Source of the DNA: Urbifossiella limnaea
GTDB taxonomy: Bacteria > Planctomycetota > Planctomycetia > Gemmatales > Gemmataceae
Direction of reading: 5' to 3'
Length of the DNA: 64,000 bases
Assembly: GCF_007747215.1 (NCBI RefSeq)
Contig: NZ_CP036273.1
Span: 1,596,322-1,660,321, forward strand
Positions 39,778-47,694 of the stretch are shown piece by piece; the stretch's first letter is position 1; each line of letters begins with the position of its first letter. The notes below the pieces were generated by a model. That model was not told where the DNA came from. It saw nothing but the letters and a program-made list of their open reading frames with translations, and did no database searches. Position numbers and translations under genes: made by a program.

Positions 39778-42606
39778 ATGACCCACCACCCCCAACGTCA
39801 CGCCGCGCTCCGGGTCGAGGTGCTCGAACGCCGCGACCAGCCGGCCGTCGTCGCGCCGAACGCGATCCCCTTCGGAGCGATGTCCGGCGCGGTGCCCGAC
39901 GTGTCGCTCATCGACCCGGCGACGACCGCGGTTGTCGGCCGGGTGCGGGCCTACGAAGACACGTTCGCCGGCGGGGTGCGGGCGGCGGTCGGGGACCTGA
40001 ACGGCGACGGTGCCCCCGAGGTCGTCACCGGCCCCGGGCCGGGCGGCGGGCCGCGGGTCGTGGTCGTGGACGGCGCGACCGGGCTGCCGGTGGCGTCGTT
40101 CCTGGCCTACGAGCCCTCGTTCGCCGGCGGCGTGGACGTGGCCGTCGGCGACCTCGACGGCGACGGCCGACCGGAAATCATCACCGGCGCCGGCAACGGC
40201 GGCGGGCCGCTGGTCAAGGTGTTCGACGTGCTCGTGGACCCAGTCACTCAGCAGGTGACCGGCGCGGCGCAACGGGACGCCTTCTTCGCCTACGAAGAGG
40301 CGTTCCGCGGTGGCGTGTTCGTGGCCGCCGGCGACCTGGACGGCGACGGTCGCGCCGAGATGGTGCTGGGCACCGGCGTCGGCGGCGGGCCGCGGGTACG
40401 AGCCGTCCGCGGCACCCCGGATCACGCCGAGGTGCTGAACATCTTCGCCTACGAGGACACGTCGCGGCACGGCGTCCGGGTCGCCGCCGGCGACCTGGAC
40501 GGGGACGGCCGGACCGAGGTCGTCACCGGCACCGGGTCGGGTTCTGGCCCGCGGGTGAGGCTGCTCTCCGGGCTCGACGGGTCCGAGCTGGCGAGCTTCT
40601 TCGCGTTCGACCCGGCCACTCGCACCGGCGTGACTGTGGGCGTGACGGCGGGGCAGGTCGTAGCCTGGCCGACGGTCGCCACCGACACGCCGGTCCGCCG
40701 CTTCGACCTCGGCGGCGCTCGGCTCGGCGAGGCCGTCGTCCCGTTCGACCCCATCCGCACGCCGCTCGTGGACGCGGCCCAGCAGACGCTCGCGGGCAAC
40801 GAGGTGGACGCGCTCCTGGCGCGTGCCGCGGCGGCGTCGGCCAGCTCCGACGCCATCATCGCCGTCGTGGACCGGAACGGCCGCATCCTCGGCGTGCGCG
40901 TCGAGGGCCGGGTCGCCGCGGAGGTCACCACGACGCCCGAGGGGCTCGTGTTCGCGGTGGACGGCGCCGTGTCGAAGGCCCGCACGGGCGCGTTTTTCGG
41001 GAACAACCAGGCGCCGCTCACGTCGCGCACGGTCCAGTTCATCAGCCAGAGCACGATAACCGAGCGGGAGGTGAACTCGAATCCGAGCGTCACCGACCCG
41101 AATTCGACCGTCCGCGGGCCGGGGTTCGTGGCACCCGTGGGGATCGCCGGGCACTTCCCGCCGGGGATCGCGTTCACCCCGCAGGTGGACCTGTTCGGGA
41201 TCGAGCACACCAACCGCGATGGCACCTACCACGTCGGCCCCGACCGCATCAAGGGAACGGCCGACGACGTGCGGCTGGCGGAGCGGTTCAACGCCGACCC
41301 GGCGTTCGTCCCGGCCGGGCAGTCCCTCGCCCCGCCGGACTCGTACGGGTTCGAGACGCGGCTCGCGCGCGGCGCCCAGAACCGCGGCGTCGCCACGCTC
41401 CCGGGCGGCGTCCCGGTCTTCAAGAACGGCCAGGTGGTCGGCGGGGTCGGCGTGTTCTTCCCCGGCCGCACCGGGTTCGCCACCGAGGAGAACTCGGCCC
41501 TCTCGACGACGTACAACCCGGCGCTGCCGGACCGGTCGCTGGAGGCCGAGTGGGTCGCGGTCGCGGCGGTCGGCGGCTACGCGACGCAGACGCCGGTCGG
41601 GCCGCTCGGCGGGGTGCCGCTGCCCTTCGGATTCGGGCTGCCGTTCGGCCGCATTGACCTCGTCGGCATCACCCTCGACATCGTCGGGCCGGGCGGCCCG
41701 TTCGGCGGGCTCGACGCCGTCCTCGCGGTCGGTAACGCCGTCGGGCGTGGCAGCCCGGCCGACGGCACGAACCGCCCGGTGGCCGCCGGTCCCGACGGCC
41801 TCCCCAACACGGCCGACGACGTGCTCCTCCGCGCCGGCGCGCCCGTACCGGAAGGCTGGCTGGTGCGGCCGCACGACGGCGTCGGCGTGACGCGGGCCGA
41901 GGTAGAAGCGGCGATCGCCAACGGGCTCGCCGAGGCGACCCTGACCCGGGCCGCGATCCGCCTGCCGCTCGGCAGCCGCACCCGCATGGTGTTCGCCGTC
42001 ACCGACCTGACCGGCGAGGTGGTTGGCCTGTACCGGATGCCGGACGCCACAGTCTTCTCGATTGACGTGGCGGTGGCGAAGGCCCGAAACGTGACGTACT
42101 ACGCCGACCCGGCGAAGCTCCAGCCGGCTGACCAGGTGCCCGGCCTGCCGGCGGGGGTGGCGTTTACCAACCGCACGTTCCGTTACCTGTCGCTGCCGCA
42201 CTTCCCGGAGGGGATCGACGGCGCCCCGCCCGGCCCGTTCTCGCAGCTGCTCGACGGCGGGGCCGACCCGCTGTTCGCCCGCACGGTCGGCGCCCCGCTG
42301 CCGGCGTCCGCCTACCGGAGCGTGCTGGGGTACGACGCCTTCAACCCCGGCACAAACTTCCGCGACCCGACGAACGTCCTGAACCAGAACGGGGTCGTGT
42401 TCTTCCCCGGCAGCGCCCCGCTGTACCGCGGGAGCCTGATCGGCGGGCTCGGGGTCAGCGGCGACGGCGTGGACCAGGACGACGTGGTGACGGCCGGCGG
42501 GGCGGTCGGGTTCGACGTGCCGCCGACGGTGCTGCGGGCCGACCAGGTGTTCGTCGCCGGGGTGCGGCTGCCGTACCAGAAGTTCAACCGCAACCCGCAG
42601 GGCTGA
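39778..42606 (+). CDS. secreted FG-GAP protein with two GlcG/HbpS-like domains
   Basis: The protein has 942 residues; ATG 39778 follows AAGGA. The N-terminus has the tag LRVEVLERRDQPA, shared with two other surface proteins here. Residues ~30-310 hold five FG-GAP/VCBS repeats (AVGDLNGDGAPEVVTGPGPGGG and copies) predicted to form a calcium-binding propeller. Residues ~345-650 and ~700-940 look like two GlcG/HbpS-type modules (IIAVVDRNGRILGVRVEG, VDGAVSKARTGAFFGNN, PVFKNGQVVGGVGV; then VFAVTDLTGEVVGLYR, VAVAKARNVTYYAD, LYRGSLIGGLGVSGDGVDQDD). HbpS binds heme in streptomycetes, so extracellular heme or small-molecule binding is an inference. Confidence 0.75.
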   Translation: MTHHPQRHAALRVEVLERRDQPAVVAPNAIPFGAMSGAVPDVSLIDPATTAVVGRVRAYEDTFAGGVRAAVGDLNGDGAPEVVTGPGPGGGPRVVVVDGATGLPVASFLAYEPSFAGGVDVAVGDLDGDGRPEIITGAGNGGGPLVKVFDVLVDPVTQQVTGAAQRDAFFAYEEAFRGGVFVAAGDLDGDGRAEMVLGTGVGGGPRVRAVRGTPDHAEVLNIFAYEDTSRHGVRVAAGDLDGDGRTEVVTGTGSGSGPRVRLLSGLDGSELASFFAFDPATRTGVTVGVTAGQVVAWPTVATDTPVRRFDLGGARLGEAVVPFDPIRTPLVDAAQQTLAGNEVDALLARAAAASASSDAIIAVVDRNGRILGVRVEGRVAAEVTTTPEGLVFAVDGAVSKARTGAFFGNNQAPLTSRTVQFISQSTITEREVNSNPSVTDPNSTVRGPGFVAPVGIAGHFPPGIAFTPQVDLFGIEHTNRDGTYHVGPDRIKGTADDVRLAERFNADPAFVPAGQSLAPPDSYGFETRLARGAQNRGVATLPGGVPVFKNGQVVGGVGVFFPGRTGFATEENSALSTTYNPALPDRSLEAEWVAVAAVGGYATQTPVGPLGGVPLPFGFGLPFGRIDLVGITLDIVGPGGPFGGLDAVLAVGNAVGRGSPADGTNRPVAAGPDGLPNTADDVLLRAGAPVPEGWLVRPHDGVGVTRAEVEAAIANGLAEATLTRAAIRLPLGSRTRMVFAVTDLTGEVVGLYRMPDATVFSIDVAVAKARNVTYYADPAKLQPADQVPGLPAGVAFTNRTFRYLSLPHFPEGIDGAPPGPFSQLLDGGADPLFARTVGAPLPASAYRSVLGYDAFNPGTNFRDPTNVLNQNGVVFFPGSAPLYRGSLIGGLGVSGDGVDQDDVVTAGGAVGFDVPPTVLRADQVFVAGVRLPYQKFNRNPQG

Positions 42607-42632
42607 GTGGCCGCCCGGCGACCCGACCCCGG

Positions 42633-43940
42633 CTACCGACCCCCGCGCACCTCCTCGACCACGGGCGGCGGCAGGCCAGCCCCGCCCGGCCCCCGCGCCG
42701 GCAGCCCGAACCGCCTGGCCACCTCAACCCCGACCTCGCGGCCGCACCGGAGCCCGGCGGTGTTGTCGAACTGCCAGTGGATGCCGCCGTAGACGCGGCT
42801 CATCCCGGCCTCCTCGGCCGCCGCCGAGAGCCGGCGGAACGTCCGGGTCACCCGCGGCAGCCCGTCCGAGGTCGTGGCAAACGCCACCTCGTCGGTCCCG
42901 AAGAACGCGGCGAGGGCGGCGGCCGCCGCCCCGCTGAACGAACTGTGCCCGGACGTGTACGCCGGGAACGGTGGGGTCGGCAGGAGCGGCGACCAGGCCG
43001 GGTCGGTCTCGCGGACGGCGGTCACCGGCCGCCACACGTCGAACCGGTACTTGCAGTCCCAGCACACCACTGCCGCGTCCGCCATCGCCGCGTTCAGCAC
43101 GGCGAACAGGCGGGCGGCGTCCGCGAGCGTCAGCCGCCGGTCGGCCGCGACCGCCTGCGCGATCCGGTTCCAGTGGCCGGGCGGGGTGACGGTCCCGTCC
43201 CCGTCGGCCCAGAAGTGTGCGACCTCCGTTTGGTCCCGCGTGCGGGTCGGGCTGTCGGCCCGGCCGAGGGCGGCGACCTCGGCGTACGCCCGCTCGTACT
43301 CCGGGGTCCCGACCGCGGGCGGCGGCGGCGGGCGGAAGGCGGCCGGGTCGGCGACGGCGAAGCCCGCCACCCGGCCCCACCCCGGCAGCAGCGGCGGGCG
43401 ATACCCATCCGGCGTCGGCCGCCACAGCCCCAGGCCCTGTCGGGGCCGGTAATCACTCCGCCGGGCGACCACCCCGTCCGCCGCCCGCCACCGGAGAACG
43501 GCCTCGGCCGTGGCCTGCCCGAGGGCGACCCCGCGGGTCCTGGCCGGCCCCTCGGGGACGGGGTCGAGGGTGGCGTCGAGGGCGGCGTCGAACTCGGCAA
43601 CCCGGGCGGGGTACAACTCGGCGAGCACCCGGTGGGCGGCGACGCCCGCGGCGGCGGCCGGGTCCGCGTCCACCCGGGCGACGTACCGCACGCGGAAGGG
43701 TGCCACGGTCGCGACGGTGGCGGCGACCGCGTCGTGGACGGCGAGGTGGACGACCGCGAGGTTCCGGGCGGCGACCGGCGGGGGCGTACGCTCGGCCCGG
43801 ACGGCCCGGAGGGTGGCCTCGTTCCACCGGCCGACGGGGTCCGTCGGGCAGCTGTCGGCTTGTCCAGGGTCTGTGCCCGCCGACCGACCGGGCCCTACCC
43901 CGGCGACGACGGCGAGCAGGCCGAGTGCGAGCCACCTCAT
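42633..43940 (-). CDS. vanadium-dependent haloperoxidase
   Basis: The protein has 435 residues from ATG 43940, with a signal peptide (1-20). The vanadate pocket of the PAP2/haloperoxidase superfamily is complete with the spacing seen in Curvularia chloroperoxidase: Lys297 and Arg304 in KYRFDVWRP, Ser330-Gly331-His332 in TSGHSS, and Arg382 and His388 in RVYGGIHW. Such enzymes oxidise halides with peroxide, or act as acid phosphatases. The product is exported, so it would act in the periplasm or outside. It converges with the FG-GAP gene, 26 bp apart. Confidence 0.88.
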   Translation of the reverse strand: MRWLALGLLAVVAGVGPGRSAGTDPGQADSCPTDPVGRWNEATLRAVRAERTPPPVAARNLAVVHLAVHDAVAATVATVAPFRVRYVARVDADPAAAAGVAAHRVLAELYPARVAEFDAALDATLDPVPEGPARTRGVALGQATAEAVLRWRAADGVVARRSDYRPRQGLGLWRPTPDGYRPPLLPGWGRVAGFAVADPAAFRPPPPPAVGTPEYERAYAEVAALGRADSPTRTRDQTEVAHFWADGDGTVTPPGHWNRIAQAVAADRRLTLADAARLFAVLNAAMADAAVVCWDCKYRFDVWRPVTAVRETDPAWSPLLPTPPFPAYTSGHSSFSGAAAAALAAFFGTDEVAFATTSDGLPRVTRTFRRLSAAAEEAGMSRVYGGIHWQFDNTAGLRCGREVGVEVARRFGLPARGPGGAGLPPPVVEEVRGGR

Positions 43941-44465
43941 CGACCACCCCCACCCGGACCGACCGTGCCGAACGGACCGATTATGTCTTGTACCCCGACT
44001 GGGGGACTGGCGCCGGCACTCCTGACGGAGATCGCTCGACGGCTCAGGCCGGTCGGTCAAGCTGTAGCGGTCGTGCGGGATGCGCGGGAGCGGGTGTCGG
44101 CGCCGCGGGCGACCAGGGTGGTAGCCAGCACGACGGTGACGCGGTGGCGCCGGTGCTCCGTGGGCCGGAAGTTCGTCGAGTTCGTCGTGTTCGTGACACG
44201 ACGGCGCCGCACAGCTGTCAACGGGCTCCGACGGTGCAGTGCGCGGGGTGCGAAACACCCGAATTCGACGAACGGCCTGGCGGGGAGCGGTCTGGCCTCG
44301 GAGTTCGATGCCCCGCTCCGGCGTGAGGTGAGTCGGCCCGGTAACCCGCCTCGTCGGCCTGAATCCGCCGCCTCCGGCTGTCAGCATCTCTGGGGACGAG
44401 CAGCATCCGGCCCCGCCGGCCGCCATGTCGCCGACCGGCTCGTGATCAAAGGTAGGAGACACAGC
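43941..44465. other. divergent intergenic region with a loose dyad
   Basis: 525 bp between the haloperoxidase and sigma-like genes. No supported ORF. GTTCGTCGAGTTCG at 44171-44184 is matched in inverse by CGAATTCGACGAAC at 44260-44273 (13 of 14), about 75 nt apart. It may be a pairing between degenerate GTTCGTCG-type repeats rather than a site. Confidence 0.4.
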
Positions 44466-45125
44466 ATGTGCGTCACGCTGACGGCGGCCCGACCGGGGCC
44501 GGCGGCCGGGGAGGCGTTCGCCGCCGCATTGCCGCGGGTTCAGGCGGTCGCCCGGTTTGCCACCCGCCGGGTGCCGTGCCCGGACGCCCGCGAGGAACTG
44601 GCGGCCGAGGCCGTGGCCCTGGCGTGGCGGTGCTACGTCGCCCTCCTCCGGCGGGGGAAGGAGCCGGGGACGTTCGTCACCACCATCGCCCGACGCGCGG
44701 CCCAGGCGGCGCTGGGCGGCCGCCGGGTGTGCGGGGCCGAGAAGCTCCGCGACGCCCTGTCCCCGCTCGCCAGCCTCCGCGGCCGGGTCCGGGTCGAGCG
44801 GCTCGGCGACCGCGACCGGGATCGGCGCCGGCGTCCTGGGGAGGCGGTGGCGGCCGAGTTGGTCGCGGCCGACCCGCGGGTGAAGGTCCCCGACCAGGCC
44901 GCCTTCCGGGTCGACTTCCCGCGGTTCCGCGGTGGCCTGCCGGAGGCGAAGCGGGCCGCCCTGGACCTGCTGGCGGCCGGGTGGGGGACGGGGGCGGCCG
45001 CGGCCCGGCTGGGTGTCACCCCGGCCCGGGTCAGCCAGCTCCGCCGCGAGCTGGCCGAACGGTGGGCCGCGTTCCACGACGGCCCCGGCGTGACCGGGGC
45101 CGGCAACACGAGGGGAGAAAGGTGA
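44466..45125 (+). CDS. sigma-70-like HTH protein
   Basis: The protein has 219 residues from ATG 44466 with AGGAG upstream. Residues ~20-90 resemble sigma region 2 (FAAALPRVQAVARFATRR, ELAAEAVALAWRCYVALLRRGKEPGTFVTTIARRA). Residues ~165-205 form a sigma region 4-type HTH (LLAAGWGTGAAAARLGVTPARVSQLRREL). DQAAFRVDFPRF is a conserved-looking connector. It is probably a specialised sigma or sigma-derived regulator. Its stop overlaps the next start (TGATG), giving a three-gene operon. Confidence 0.65.
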   Translation: MCVTLTAARPGPAAGEAFAAALPRVQAVARFATRRVPCPDAREELAAEAVALAWRCYVALLRRGKEPGTFVTTIARRAAQAALGGRRVCGAEKLRDALSPLASLRGRVRVERLGDRDRDRRRRPGEAVAAELVAADPRVKVPDQAAFRVDFPRFRGGLPEAKRAALDLLAAGWGTGAAAARLGVTPARVSQLRRELAERWAAFHDGPGVTGAGNTRGER

Positions 45126-45412
45126 TGTTAGCGACGATCCTGGGGCCGTTGGTCGACCGGGTGAAGGTGTTGCTGGCCGCCCGGGCGGTGCAGGAGCTGG
45201 AGGCCGACTTCCTGGCCGGCGCGGCCGGCCGGGCCGGCGGCCTGGACAAGCTCGCGGCGGCGTTGCAGGCGGACGGGTTGGACGGCCCCGCCGCCGAGGT
45301 CCAGCGGCGGTCCCGCGGGCTGAAGGCTGCGGGGATCGACGGGCAGGGCGCGGTGGTCCCGCCGCCCCCGCCGGCGCTGCCGGGCGCGGGGCGGAAGCCG
45401 CGGCCGCGGTAG
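45125..45412 (+). CDS. small protein of unknown function
   Basis: The protein has 95 residues. Its ATG at 45125 overlaps the preceding stop. Helical, Ala/Leu-rich with an acidic first half (VQELEADFLAG, LDKLAAALQADGLDG) and a Pro-rich, basic C-terminus (PPPPPALPGAGRKPRPR). No membrane segment. Unrecognised; its operon partners suggest an accessory-element role. Confidence 0.6.
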   Translation: MLATILGPLVDRVKVLLAARAVQELEADFLAGAAGRAGGLDKLAAALQADGLDGPAAEVQRRSRGLKAAGIDGQGAVVPPPPPALPGAGRKPRPR

Positions 45413-45452
45413 GCGGCGATATTCGACAATCGGAACCGGAGGGAGGTGGGCG

Positions 45453-45626
45453 ATGAGCGCGCGTCAGAAGCTGAACCAGTTGCACGCGACCGGGGCGGCG
45501 GTCGTGGCCGGGATGCTGGGGCTGGCGTTCCAGTCGTGGTGGGCGTTCGTGGCGTTCCTGCTCGGGCTGCTCGGCCTGGGCGTGTGGGGCGGGAGCATCC
45601 GCCTCACACGCCGGTTCGCCCGGTAG
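45453..45626 (+). CDS. 57-residue membrane protein
   Basis: ATG 45453 follows GGAGG, and the stop is TAG 45624-45626. Residues 1-10 are polar (MSARQKLNQL), followed by two hydrophobic segments (~13-26 and ~28-47) and a basic end (RLTRRFAR). The size and topology recall a small holin-like or unknown membrane protein. It is the last gene of the operon starting at 44466 and is followed by a terminator. Confidence 0.6.
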   Translation: MSARQKLNQLHATGAAVVAGMLGLAFQSWWAFVAFLLGLLGLGVWGGSIRLTRRFAR

Positions 45627-45631
45627 AAATG

Positions 45632-45667
45632 AACCCCGGCCGGTCCGACCGGCTGGGGTTACCTTTT
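45632..45667 (+). terminator. intrinsic terminator of the sigma-like operon
   Basis: AACCCC-GGCCGGTC pairs with GACCGGC-GGGGTT with one mismatch, followed by ACCTTTT. It begins 5 bp after the stop of the last operon gene and is a textbook hairpin plus T-run. Confidence 0.75.
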
Positions 45668-45676
45668 AGCCGACGG

Positions 45677-45811
45677 CTACGCCCGGTTGCCGGACGACGC
45701 CGGCTCGCCGAACACGGCGGCGCGCTTGTCGCGGAGCTCGGTCGCCGTCATCCGTTCCAGGGCCGCCAACTCCTACGCAAGGGTCGGCGGCTTCTCGGTC
45801 GTCGCGGTCAT
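45677..45811 (-). pseudogene. DUF2924 gene remnant
   Basis: From ATG 45811 the frame reads MTATTEKPPTLA, TAG (for an expected Gln), ELAALERMTATELRDKRAAVFGEPASSGNR and then stops. This matches the N-terminus of DUF2924 proteins, which continue after GNR with a Trp-Leu-Arg-rich helix that is missing here. It has one nonsense mutation and is truncated. DUF2924 genes usually sit next to recombinases in mobile DNA. Confidence 0.6.
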
Positions 45812-45951
45812 GCGGGCCTACTCTCGGGCGTCTCGGGGTCGTTAACCGGCTCGCACAGTAACGCTCGCGAGCCGCGCGTCATCAAGTCGATTCGCCTACC
45901 TTTCCCTGTGAATTCGTGACGCGGACCGGGGGCGTGACGGCGGCCGGGTGA

Positions 45952-47589
45952 CTACTTTGGGAGCGCGGGTGCCTCCGTCGGCAGCCCGCGGTCGATGTTG
46001 TACCCCGGGTCCAGCACCGTCTCGCCCTGGAAGCCGAGGAAGTCTACCTGCGACCGCAGCCACTCGCTCGGCTTCTGCTGCCGCGCGTACGCCACGAGTC
46101 GCGCTTCGAGGTCGGCCACCACCGCCGGGTTCTGGTCCGCGACGTTCTGCTTCTCGCCGGGGTCGATCGAGAGGTCGTACAGTTCGGTCCGGCCGGGGAG
46201 AACGGCGACCTTGACGAGCTTCCACTTCCCCTTGCGGATCGCCCCGCGGAAGGCCTCCACATTGATGAGGATGTCGTCGTGGGGGGACGGCCGCCCCTCG
46301 GCGATGGTCGCCGTCGCGTCCCGCCCGTCGAACGGGTGGGCCGGGCTCCCGCGGCCGCCGGCTTGGGCCAGGAGGGTGGGCATCAGGTCCACGTGGTGGA
46401 GCGGTTCGTTGACCACCGCCGGCTTCAACCGCGCCGGCCAGTTGTAGAACGCGGGGAGCCGCACCCCGCCCTCGTACAGGCTCCCTTTGCCCCCGCGGAA
46501 CGGGCCGTTCGAGCAGGGCGGTAGGTTCCCGAGTGCCACCCCGCCGCTCGCCTCGCGCTCGGCGGGGGACCGGGCTCCGGTGGCGAACAGCGCGCTGGTC
46601 GCCCCGCCGTTGTCGGTGGTGAAGAAGATCAGCGTGTTCTCGCGCATCCCCCGCCGCTCCAGTTCGGCGACCACCCGCCCGACCTGGGCGTCGAGGCCGG
46701 TAATCATGGCGGCGTAGGTCCGGTGCTGCTCGTCCGGGAACACGTCGCGGTAGGCGTCGATGTCCTCCTTAGGCGCCTGGTACGGGGCGTGGGCCGCGAG
46801 TGACGCGAAGTAGAGGAACATCGGCTTCGACGTGTCGTGCCGGCGGATCAGATCGACCGCCTCGTTGCCGATCAGGTTCGTGTAGTACCCCTCCTCCCGC
46901 AGGAACGTGCCGTTCCGCTGCCAGTCCACCACCCCGCCGCGGTCGCGGGTGAAGTAGTCCACCTCGCCCATCACGTTCCCGTAGAAGTGGTCGAACCCGC
47001 GGCTCTGGGGCCAGAACTTCCGGTCGGCGTGGCCGAGGTGCCACTTCCCGACCATGTACGTCTTGTACCCGGCCTCGCGGAGGGCGAGCGGGAGCGTCCG
47101 CTCGTCGGTCGGGAGGCCGTACCGGTGGCTCGGGAAGATGACGAGCGTTTGCAGGCCGTGCCGCATCGGGTAGCGGCCGGTCAGTAGTGCCGCCCGCGCC
47201 GGGGTGCAGACCGGTAGCCCGTAGTAGGACTCGAGGCGCACGCCGCCCTTGGCGAGGGCGTCGATGTGCGGCGTGCGGATGCGGCTGCCCCGGTACCCGA
47301 GGTCGGCGTTCCCGAGGTCGTCGGCCAAGATGACCACGATGTTCGGCTGCTTCCCGTCCTTCTGAGCGACAGCCGCCACCTGCTGGTTGTGGAGAGCGAC
47401 CGAGTTAGCGGCTGAGCCGGGACGGACCGCCGGCGCGCGAGGCGGCACCGCGACGGGTTGTTCGGTGAGCGCGGCGGCAGCGGCGGCTCGGGCGAACCGC
47501 AGGCTGACGCGGTCGGTCCCGACCGCCCACCCGAGCGTGGCCACGAGGGCGACGAGCGCCCCCGCGACGAGGTTGGGGCGCTTCAGCAT
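45952..47589 (-). CDS. secreted arylsulfatase-type sulfatase
   Basis: The protein has 545 residues from ATG 47589. A signal peptide or anchor covers ~7-23. The sulfatase signature C128-T-P-A-R132 (VCTPARAALLTGR) marks the Cys that must become formylglycine. Metal and sulfate ligands are seen in ILADDLGNADLG, GKWHLG and FFTTDNGG. It resembles arylsulfatase B/choline-sulfatase-like enzymes. The substrate, probably a sulfated polysaccharide, is inferred. It lies 105 bp downstream of another sulfatase on the same strand. Confidence 0.9.
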   Translation of the reverse strand: MLKRPNLVAGALVALVATLGWAVGTDRVSLRFARAAAAAALTEQPVAVPPRAPAVRPGSAANSVALHNQQVAAVAQKDGKQPNIVVILADDLGNADLGYRGSRIRTPHIDALAKGGVRLESYYGLPVCTPARAALLTGRYPMRHGLQTLVIFPSHRYGLPTDERTLPLALREAGYKTYMVGKWHLGHADRKFWPQSRGFDHFYGNVMGEVDYFTRDRGGVVDWQRNGTFLREEGYYTNLIGNEAVDLIRRHDTSKPMFLYFASLAAHAPYQAPKEDIDAYRDVFPDEQHRTYAAMITGLDAQVGRVVAELERRGMRENTLIFFTTDNGGATSALFATGARSPAEREASGGVALGNLPPCSNGPFRGGKGSLYEGGVRLPAFYNWPARLKPAVVNEPLHHVDLMPTLLAQAGGRGSPAHPFDGRDATATIAEGRPSPHDDILINVEAFRGAIRKGKWKLVKVAVLPGRTELYDLSIDPGEKQNVADQNPAVVADLEARLVAYARQQKPSEWLRSQVDFLGFQGETVLDPGYNIDRGLPTEAPALPK

Positions 47590-47694
47590 GTTGGTCCCCG
47601 GGTGGCAGTGATGTAGTGTGATCCCGCTCCGCTTGCCGTCGCAAGAGCGGGAAGGCGATCGGCGAACAATGACCCCGGCGCTCGGACTCCCGGC

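Noticed and set aside
44171-44273. Inverted GTTCGTCG-type repeats as an operator
   Set aside because: The arms are 75 nt apart and the motif looks like degenerate simple repeat; too weak.
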